DNA of 11,114 bases from Bacteroidota bacterium. GTDB lineage: Bacteria; Bacteroidota; Bacteroidia; Chitinophagales; Chitinophagaceae. Position numbers and translations under genes: made by a program. The DNA lies in NCBI GenBank assembly GCA_028877045.1, contig JAGWPQ010000722.1:1-11114 (forward strand). Reading direction: 5' to 3'. The stretch's first letter is position 1. Every line of letters begins with the position of its first letter. Below the pieces are notes generated by a model. The model did no database searches. It was not told the origin of the DNA and saw only the letters and a list, made by a program, of their open reading frames with translations. Positions 5,000 to 11,114 of this stretch are shown here, one piece after another.

Positions 5000-7924
5000 A
5001 TGCAAACACAACTAAAGCAACTGAATAAGAATTTTGACGGATTATTTTTTTTCGACAACACTTCCATTCATCAGGCACAATTAAGAGCTTATTCAACCGA
5101 TGCATCGGTTTATCAGGAAAAACCATTGGCAGTTGCCATTCCAAAAAATGTTGATGATATAAAAAAATTAATTGCTTTTGCCAACGAGTATGCTGTTACA
5201 TTAATTCCCAGAGCAGCAGGAACTTCTTTGGCCGGACAAGTTGTTGGCAATGGAATTATTGTTGATATCTCGAAATTTTTTACACAAATTTTAGAAGTTA
5301 ACAAAAAAGAAAAATGGATTCGTGTGCAACCCGGCGTGATCCGCGATGATCTGAATGTTTATTTAAAACCATTTGGCTTGATGTTTGGTCCCGAAACATC
5401 AACTGCCAGCAGGGCCATGATCGGCGGCATGTTGGGCAATAATTCCTGCGGCCTGCACAGCATTGTTTGGGGTTCGGTTCGCGATTGTATTTTAGAAGTA
5501 AAAGTTTTATTGAGCGATGGCAGTGAAGTTATTTTTAAAGAAGAAGCTATTCATTCAATCAATCAACCTTCATCTCTCAAAGAAAAAATTTACAACAACT
5601 TATTTCATTTATTGAATGATGAAAAAAATCAATCACTCATTCAGAATAATTTTCCGCAATCGGCTGTAACCCGCAGAAACAGTGGCTATGCGCTGGATAG
5701 TTTAATCAGCATGCAGCCATTTAATAAAAATGGAAATGCTTTTAATATCTGTAAATTAATTGCAGGCTCCGAAGGAACGTTAGCGTTTGTTACCGAAATT
5801 AAAGTTGCACTGCTTGATCTGCCGCCAAAAGAAATTGCAGTTGTTTGTATTCATTGTAATTCGATCATCGAATCGCTGAAAGCAAACATTGTTGCGTTGC
5901 GCCACAAACCAATGGCATCGGAATTGGTTGATAAAAACATCATGGATTTTACCATCGATCATCCCGAATATGGTAAGAACAGGTTTTTTATAAATGGAGA
6001 TCCGGCAGCCATTTTAATGGTTGAGTTTATGGATGATGATGTAAATATTGTAAAACAAAAAGCAAATGAATTAATCGAATCGCTCAAAAAAGAAAACTTA
6101 GGTTATGCCTATCCTGTTCTGTTTAATGAACAAACAAAATATGCATGGGAAGTTCGTAAAGCAGGCTTGGGTTTATTGCGCAATTTAAAAGGCGATACAC
6201 AACCCGTTAATTTAATTGAGGATTGTGCAGTGAGCACCGACGAATTACCAAATTATATTTTTGATCTGCAACAGGTTTTGGCAAAGCATAAAGCAAATGC
6301 ATCGTACTATGCACACGCAGGTGCAGGCGAATTGCATGTGGAACCGATGATTAATTTAAAATCGGAAGAAGGATTAAAAACATTCAGAAATATTTTGGCC
6401 GATACCGTTGAATTGGTTAAAAAATATAACGGTTCATTATCAGGCGAACATGGAGATGGAAGATTGCGTGGTGAATATATTCCGAGTGTTGTGGGCAACG
6501 AAACGTATCAGTTGTTTAAAGAAGTGAAAAATATTTTCGATCCGAAAAATATTTTCAATGCAGGAAAAATTACTGCCACGCCTGCAATGGATACACATTT
6601 ACGTGTTCAGCAAAAGGCTACTAACCGAAAAATTATAACCACATTTAATTTTTCGGAGAATGATGGCATATTGAGATTGGCAGAAAAATGTTCAGGTTCG
6701 GGTGATTGCAGAAAGACACATGTCAGTGGTGGCGTGATGTGTCCGAGTTACATGGCGACGCGTTTGGAAAAAGATACAACAAGAGCGAGAGCCAATGTGT
6801 TGCGGCAATTTTTAAGTAATGAATTAGATGAATATCCTTTCAACCATGATGAGATAAAAAATGTTATGGATCTGTGTTTGAGTTGCAAAGGTTGTAAGAC
6901 CGAATGCCCATCTGGTGTGGATGTGGCTAAAATGAAAGCTGAATTTTTACAACAATATTATAATAGAAACGGAGTTCCTTTCAGAGCCAATCTGATCGCC
7001 AATTTCAGCAAACAAATGAAATTGATTTCAAAAATTCCGTGGGCATATAATTGGTTTTATGGTATTTCTATTTTCAGAAAAATTGCAAATAGTATTGTTG
7101 GCTTTCACCCCGACAGAACGATGCCAAAACTATCGAATGAAACTTTATTAAATTGGTTTAATCAGCGTCCACCGTCCATTGTCCATCGTCCATTGCCCAT
7201 AGTATATTTCTTCTGCGACGAGTTTACGAATTACAACGATGTTGAAATTGGAAAGAAAACAATTTTATTATTGGAAGCACTCGGCTATCAAATCATTATT
7301 CCAAAACATTTGGAAAGCGGAAGAACTTATTTATCGAAAGGATTAGTGAATAAAGCAACAGAAATTGCAAATAAAAATATTGAATTGTTGTCTGAAGCCA
7401 TTTCAGAACAATCACCACTGATTGGCATAGAACCTTCTGCCATCCTGACTTTCAGGGATGAGTATATTGATCTGGCTGATGAAAAAAATTATCAGAAAGC
7501 AAAACTGTTAGCAAAAAATTGTTTTACGATCGAAGAATTTTTGTCCAATCAATTCGATGCAGGGTTGATCGATAAAAAATTATTTACCACCGAGAAAAAA
7601 GAAATCTTAATTCACGGACATTGCTATCAAAAAGCATTGTCCTCGCAAAAATTTATTTCTGCGATCGTAGAAATTCCCGAAAATTATTCATCACAATTAA
7701 TTCCTTCAGGTTGCTGCGGCATGGCCGGTGCATTTGGTTACGAAAAAGAACATTACCACGTTTCGCAACAAATTGGTGAATTGGTTTTATTTCCTGCCGT
7801 GAGAAATGCTGAAAATAAAATTGTTGTTGCATCGGGTACTTCGTGCCGTCATCAAATTAAAGATGGTACACACAAAAAGGCATTGCATCCTGTAGAATTA
7901 TTGTATGATGCTTTGATAAAATAA
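5000..7924 (+). CDS. FAD-linked D-2-hydroxyacid dehydrogenase fused to Fe-S/CCG module (YdiJ-like)
   Basis: The 974-residue fusion joins a GlcD/D-lactate dehydrogenase-type flavoprotein to a GlpC-like iron-sulfur module, the architecture of YdiJ-type D-2-hydroxyglutarate dehydrogenases. The FAD-binding domain (about 30-270) has RAYSTDASVY (29-38), PRAAGTSLAGQ (70-80), GPETSTA near 131, NNSCG and AGSEGTLAF. The FAD-oxidase C domain (about 275-540) carries SGEHGDGR near 481. The iron-sulfur part has an unusual first motif, C564-x5-C570-x10-C581-P, and a canonical second motif, C626-xx-C629-xx-C632-xxx-C636-P. The C-terminal CCG domain has HGHC (Cys875), GCCG (Cys905, Cys906) and SGTSC. It should pass electrons from D-lactate, D-2-hydroxyglutarate or a similar acid through FAD and Fe-S to an unknown acceptor. 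The exact substrate is not readable. A heptad DNA repeat encodes about 723-734, in the linker before the CCG domain. Confidence 0.9.
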   Translation: MQTQLKQLNKNFDGLFFFDNTSIHQAQLRAYSTDASVYQEKPLAVAIPKNVDDIKKLIAFANEYAVTLIPRAAGTSLAGQVVGNGIIVDISKFFTQILEVNKKEKWIRVQPGVIRDDLNVYLKPFGLMFGPETSTASRAMIGGMLGNNSCGLHSIVWGSVRDCILEVKVLLSDGSEVIFKEEAIHSINQPSSLKEKIYNNLFHLLNDEKNQSLIQNNFPQSAVTRRNSGYALDSLISMQPFNKNGNAFNICKLIAGSEGTLAFVTEIKVALLDLPPKEIAVVCIHCNSIIESLKANIVALRHKPMASELVDKNIMDFTIDHPEYGKNRFFINGDPAAILMVEFMDDDVNIVKQKANELIESLKKENLGYAYPVLFNEQTKYAWEVRKAGLGLLRNLKGDTQPVNLIEDCAVSTDELPNYIFDLQQVLAKHKANASYYAHAGAGELHVEPMINLKSEEGLKTFRNILADTVELVKKYNGSLSGEHGDGRLRGEYIPSVVGNETYQLFKEVKNIFDPKNIFNAGKITATPAMDTHLRVQQKATNRKIITTFNFSENDGILRLAEKCSGSGDCRKTHVSGGVMCPSYMATRLEKDTTRARANVLRQFLSNELDEYPFNHDEIKNVMDLCLSCKGCKTECPSGVDVAKMKAEFLQQYYNRNGVPFRANLIANFSKQMKLISKIPWAYNWFYGISIFRKIANSIVGFHPDRTMPKLSNETLLNWFNQRPPSIVHRPLPIVYFFCDEFTNYNDVEIGKKTILLLEALGYQIIIPKHLESGRTYLSKGLVNKATEIANKNIELLSEAISEQSPLIGIEPSAILTFRDEYIDLADEKNYQKAKLLAKNCFTIEEFLSNQFDAGLIDKKLFTTEKKEILIHGHCYQKALSSQKFISAIVEIPENYSSQLIPSGCCGMAGAFGYEKEHYHVSQQIGELVLFPAVRNAENKIVVASGTSCRHQIKDGTHKKALHPVELLYDALIK
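7167..7201 (+). repeat. In-frame heptanucleotide tandem array inside the FAD dehydrogenase gene
   Basis: Five tandem 7-nt units with consensus GTCCATT: the first is GTCCACC, then GTCCATT, GTCCATC, GTCCATT, and the degenerate GCCCATA. Because 7 and 3 share no factor, the protein repeats every 21 nt, giving RPPSIVH followed by RPLPIVY (about 723-736). It sits between the Fe-S and CCG domains, where extra residues are likely tolerated. I recall similar GTCCAT arrays from intergenic Bacteroidota DNA, unverified. Confidence 0.7.
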
Positions 7925-7938
7925 TTTATCGCCAAAAA

Positions 7939-8145
7939 TCATTTCCGGTTTTTCTCGTAACTTCTTTTAATTGCATAACCAATACCTGATGCAATCAAAA
8001 CACTCAGTCCGCCATCAATAGGCGCATTATCGATATTAATAGGCAAAGGCGGTTGTGCATGCAGATTATTTGCCACAAATAAAAAAGAAAAAATGAGCAG
8101 GCTTATTTTAATAAAGCTGTAAATATTTGAATGATTATTTTTCAT
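7939..8145 (-). CDS. PID-CTERM-type small exported protein (68 residues)
   Basis: This small protein is almost entirely targeting signals. Residues 1-30 are a signal peptide (basic start, hydrophobic core about 14-25, ending NLHA before Gln31). A short proline-rich segment follows (PPLPINIDNA, 32-41), then PIDGG (42-46), a hydrophobic stretch (47-59) and a basic tail (KRSYEKNRK, 60-68). Motif, hydrophobic helix and basic end form the tripartite layout of C-terminal sorting signals, and PIDGGLS...GY resembles the PID-CTERM domain I recall from Bacteroidota. It may be processed and anchored by an unidentified enzyme or simply remain in the inner membrane. It starts 18 bp after the stop of the T9SS protein on the same strand, so it is probably co-transcribed. 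It ends 14 bp from the convergent FAD dehydrogenase with no room for a separate terminator. Confidence 0.7.
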   Translation of the reverse strand: MKNNHSNIYSFIKISLLIFSFLFVANNLHAQPPLPINIDNAPIDGGLSVLIASGIGYAIKRSYEKNRK

Positions 8146-8163
8146 CTGGAAGATTTTTAAAAG

Positions 8164-10701
8164 TTATTCTTTGATAAATTTTTGAAAAGCAGAATGTTCG
8201 CCATCACTGATCTCAACAAAGTATATTCCTTTGGGCAGATCAGCAATACGAATGCTGATGCTATTGTTTAACAGGATTGTTTTTTCTGTCCTTCTAACTT
8301 CGCCCACTGAATTAATGATGCGGATATCAGCAGAAGAATGATAGTTTTTCGGGAAGCTGATTCGAATAAAATCTTTTGCCGGGTTTGGCGAAATACTGAT
8401 AGCTGGATTTGAATTATCAACAATTAAATTCTGAATAAAATCTTTTTTTATAATTACCTCGAACCGATCGTTTCCCTGCGATGCAGTATCATCCGTTATT
8501 TCAAATTCATAATTAAAATTGTTATTGATTTCTGATAAGCGATTCGAAAATTTATCGTGGAAATATGCAGAAGAATTTGACGGAAGATGTAATTGAGAGA
8601 CTTTAATAGTAAATAGTGAATTGATTGCTGAATTCAATCCTAATAAAATAGTGTCAGTTTTTCCGAAAGATAATGAACGTGCATCTGCTGCAAGATTTTT
8701 TTTATCGCTGCCAATGCTGTAAAAATTAAAATTGGTGTTATTGAATTTATCAAGATCATTTATGTCAGTTGAAGCAGAACTGCTGCTGTCATTGAATTGC
8801 AGCGAAACTTCATCCCAAAACTTATTATCCTTTTCAACCTTAAGAATTATTTTATTTTGATCATTCAATCCAAATAAAGAAAGTGGTGTTACATTAACTG
8901 TTTTACAATTTTCTGTAAAAGTTATTGTTTGCGAAGTGCCCGTTGTATTCTTCACAAAAAATGCAGCACCCGATGGAATAATGATGCTACTGTTTAATTG
9001 TTTGGCAACATAAGCACCGCTTTGTACAGCTTTAAAAGTTTGTTGTGCATTGGCATCCCAAACATAAATATAAGCATTGCTGCTGCCGGCAGTTGTAATT
9101 AAGTTTGTGGCCTGTGTAATATCAATTGGTGATGCATAAGGGTTGCCAATTAAATTCCATGTATTGCTATTGCCTGTTGCAAAATTTACATTTCCAGTAT
9201 TTAAATTTCCTGCTAAAGAAATAATAACATTTGATGGACCGCCGCCTGAATACGTGTCGTTGCCTGCATTTGCGCCATTCAATCCTTCACCATTTTTTCC
9301 CCGGATAAATAATAACAAACCTTGTGTTGCATTCCATGTATCACTTGCATTTGAATATGCCTGCCACAAATCGGATGCTGTGTTGTAAGAATAAGCCGAA
9401 GCAATATTACCGCCACCAGTTGTAAAACCATTTCCTGCCGGGCCGGTTATATCAACATAACTCAATAAATTATTTAAAGGGATATTATTGCTGAAAGGAT
9501 GACTCAATAAACGGTAAGCCCTTTGCGGGGAAATAAATTTTTCTACAATTGTATTTCCCGAAATTATTCCTGTAGAAATGCCGATTGATGCAGAGCCGGT
9601 ATTGTCCGATTTTAATGTAACCGAATTATTTGTATTTAATGTTCCGTTTACATTTACTGAACCTGTTGATGCAATATTCAAACTGCAATTTGTTCCTGCG
9701 CTCAGCATTGCATCCGAACCAATATTTGTATTATCCGAAACCGTTAATACGGCTACTGTAGTTGAGTTTTGCAATGTTACCGATGCTGAATTTGAAATAT
9801 TGATATTTTTAATAGTCTCGGTTTGAACATTATCAATCAAAATATTCCCTGCTGTATTAAAAACAAGAACATCATTTGATGAAATAGAATTTCGATTGGG
9901 TGTCCAATTTGTTGCAACATTATAAGAACCGGATGCCCCACCCGACCATGTATAAATATTGGATGACGGATAGGCCGCAAAGCTAAAATTATCGATGGCC
10001 ATTGCATCGCTATTGCTGTGATTAAGATCATCCCATCGCAGAATTAATTGGTCACCGTTGTTCCATGTTATCCCTGAAATTGTAAAAGATTTTTTTAATT
10101 GATTGGCTGATAAAGTACCGTCTAATGCGGATGCGCTTGCAGATGAAACAATCGACGAAAAATTAAGACTGGAATTAGTTGTTAAGGAAGTTTGATTAAT
10201 ATTTGAAAACACAGAACCAGTTTTATATTTGAATGTCCACGTGTTGGCAATATTTGATCCGCCGTTTCTCCATTGTTCTGCTGTAAAACTAACAGTGAAC
10301 GAATTGAGCGTAATACCTGTGTTGTTTGTAATTAAAAACCCAATGGCATAAGTTCTGCCACTGGTTGGTAATGTGCCTAAGGCTCTGTTAGTAGAACCGG
10401 CCGTACCAAAACTATAAATGTTGCCGCTGTTATCACTTCCCGTACCAGTTGCAAAAACAGCATCTGCACCAGTGCCTCCAGCCTTGTAAAATTGCCATCC
10501 AGATAAATTACTTCCGCTAACCGGACTTGAAGACAAATTAAATGGCCCCGCACCCGTTAATGGGAATGCGCTTGATTTGCCCGAACTGGGCAACCCATCA
10601 AAGTTTTGGGAATATACAGCGCCCGCTGTATTGTAGTTGTACTGGGCATTTGCATTGATAGCAAACGCCAACAATAAAAATAAACAAAGGAATCTTCTCA
10701 T
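8164..10701 (-). CDS. Large surface or secreted protein with T9SS type A sorting domain
   Basis: The 845-residue protein is exported by Sec and then by the type IX secretion system. Residues 1-19 are a signal peptide (MRRF, leucine-rich core, NANA before Gln20). About 20-245 is a beta-sandwich-like domain beginning YSQNFDGLP and containing NNTGITLNSF and FTAEQWRNG. About 250-285 has TWSGGASGSYN with NW, a segment common at the start of beta-helix regions, followed by Asn/Ser/Thr-rich repeats (285-385) that look like a beta-helix. RAYRLLSHPF (about 390-400) starts another module often seen in Bacteroidota surface proteins. The last 80 residues are the sorting domain: SPNP at 771-774, then LPKGIYFVEI (about 819-828) and final QKFIKE. 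No enzymatic motif is seen; adhesion or a structural role is a guess. It is the first gene of a unit with the PID-CTERM peptide. Confidence 0.9.
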   Translation of the reverse strand: MRRFLCLFLLLAFAINANAQYNYNTAGAVYSQNFDGLPSSGKSSAFPLTGAGPFNLSSSPVSGSNLSGWQFYKAGGTGADAVFATGTGSDNSGNIYSFGTAGSTNRALGTLPTSGRTYAIGFLITNNTGITLNSFTVSFTAEQWRNGGSNIANTWTFKYKTGSVFSNINQTSLTTNSSLNFSSIVSSASASALDGTLSANQLKKSFTISGITWNNGDQLILRWDDLNHSNSDAMAIDNFSFAAYPSSNIYTWSGGASGSYNVATNWTPNRNSISSNDVLVFNTAGNILIDNVQTETIKNINISNSASVTLQNSTTVAVLTVSDNTNIGSDAMLSAGTNCSLNIASTGSVNVNGTLNTNNSVTLKSDNTGSASIGISTGIISGNTIVEKFISPQRAYRLLSHPFSNNIPLNNLLSYVDITGPAGNGFTTGGGNIASAYSYNTASDLWQAYSNASDTWNATQGLLLFIRGKNGEGLNGANAGNDTYSGGGPSNVIISLAGNLNTGNVNFATGNSNTWNLIGNPYASPIDITQATNLITTAGSSNAYIYVWDANAQQTFKAVQSGAYVAKQLNSSIIIPSGAAFFVKNTTGTSQTITFTENCKTVNVTPLSLFGLNDQNKIILKVEKDNKFWDEVSLQFNDSSSSASTDINDLDKFNNTNFNFYSIGSDKKNLAADARSLSFGKTDTILLGLNSAINSLFTIKVSQLHLPSNSSAYFHDKFSNRLSEINNNFNYEFEITDDTASQGNDRFEVIIKKDFIQNLIVDNSNPAISISPNPAKDFIRISFPKNYHSSADIRIINSVGEVRRTEKTILLNNSISIRIADLPKGIYFVEISDGEHSAFQKFIKE

Positions 10702-10872
10702 AAATGTCCTTTTAAGTTGATGAAAAAAATTAGCTTAAAATGAGAAAATGCCGATAACCATTCGCAATTTATCAAATATTTTTATATTCAAATAAAATAA
10801 TTAAAAAATATTTTTATTATACAATTTAGACTTTAGATTTTTCTTTTTTCCATAAATCCTTATCTTGGCTAA
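10702..10872. other. AT-rich divergent intergenic region
   Basis: The region lies between the divergent starts of the T9SS protein and ggt and must hold both promoters. It is very rich in A and T, especially 10760-10860, with runs such as AATATTTTTATTATAC. I find no exact TAnnTTTG on either strand. The minus strand has near matches such as AATATTTG around 10774-10781. No repeat, RNA gene or small ORF is supported. Confidence 0.5.
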
Positions 10873-11114
10873 ATGAAAAAAATAATTTTAAGCAGTTTTC
10901 TACTGGCATGGCAACTCTTCTGGCCGTCACAAGCTCATTCTCAAATGGTTGGTGCAGGCAAAGCAGTTGACCCCTATCATTATAATATTACCAAGTCAAA
11001 AACCTTCGATCATGCTTCTGTTGCCTGCGCCCATCCATTAGCAAGCGCTGTTGGAGCCGAAATAATGAAGCGTGGCGGCAATGCTTTTGATGCAGCCGTT
11101 GCAGTAGCTGCAGC
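10873..11114 (+). CDS. ggt: Gamma-glutamyltransferase, N-terminal part (runs off the window)
   Basis: Only the first 80 codons are present. Residues 1-24 form a signal peptide (MKKIILSS, hydrophobic core, ending AHSQ), so the enzyme is periplasmic or exported. The visible conserved block is the family N-terminus: ASVACAHPLASAVGAEIMKRGGNAFDAAVAVAA (about 48-80), in which HPLAS, GGNAFDAAVA and the spacing between them are typical of gamma-glutamyltranspeptidases. The family cleaves and transfers the gamma-glutamyl group of glutathione and related peptides and matures by self-cleavage at a Thr beyond this window, so catalytic competence cannot be judged. Close relatives such as cephalosporin acylases share this N-terminus. 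It is transcribed divergently from the T9SS gene, with no RBS visible. Confidence 0.88.
   Translation, partial: MKKIILSSFLLAWQLFWPSQAHSQMVGAGKAVDPYHYNITKSKTFDHASVACAHPLASAVGAEIMKRGGNAFDAAVAVAA

Noticed and set aside
4986..5015. Nine-codon upstream ORF overlapping the start of the FAD dehydrogenase
   Set aside because: It is an ATG in another frame 14 nt before the real start, with no peptide or regulatory feature to support it.
9143..9826. Two plus-strand frames of 81 and 82 codons antisense to the T9SS protein
   Set aside because: They are shadows of the Asn/Ser/Thr-rich coding strand. The hydrophobic Pro/Val/Phe composition follows from reading the reverse complement.

Overview
The window looks like a chromosomal segment of a Bacteroidota bacterium, probably Chitinophagaceae or a close relative. 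The evidence is AT-rich DNA, starts without Shine-Dalgarno sequences, several matches to the Bacteroidota -7 promoter element TAnnTTTG, a type IX secretion (T9SS) C-terminal sorting domain, a PID-CTERM-like small protein, and intergenic palindromic or heptad repeats of a kind common in this phylum. Family calls are made by reading motifs; no database search was possible.

Layout. Positions 1-202 hold no convincing gene but contain an imperfect palindromic repeat. An RDD-family membrane protein (minus) is divergent from tyrS (plus). tyrS converges on a two-gene minus-strand unit, a GH125-type exo-alpha-mannosidase followed 10 bp later by an SGNH/GDSL hydrolase. The tyrS/SGNH junction is a long inverted repeat built from 7-nt units that probably ends transcription from both sides. 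Divergent from the mannosidase is a small secreted OmpA-like domain protein. Next come tRNA-Gln(UUG), with a good -33/-7 promoter and a strong intrinsic terminator, and a 974-residue FAD-linked dehydrogenase fused to an iron-sulfur/CCG module (YdiJ-like). This converges within 14 bp on a minus-strand pair: a large T9SS-secreted surface protein followed by a 68-residue PID-CTERM-type protein. The window ends inside the N-terminus of a gamma-glutamyltransferase on the plus strand.

How the genes relate. Most are unlinked housekeeping or accessory genes. The mannosidase and hydrolase probably act together on exported glycan breakdown. The T9SS protein and the PID-CTERM peptide probably form one transcription unit that pairs two different C-terminal sorting signals.

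The least conventional signal is a set of 7-nt-period arrays. One forms the tyrS/SGNH intergenic palindrome, one lies in the S4-domain codons of tyrS, and one lies in frame in a linker of the FAD dehydrogenase, where it yields a heptapeptide repeat. The unit sequences differ but the period is the same, which suggests a dispersed heptameric repeat system that can tolerate insertion into genes. No CRISPR array, transposase, integrase or phage gene is visible.
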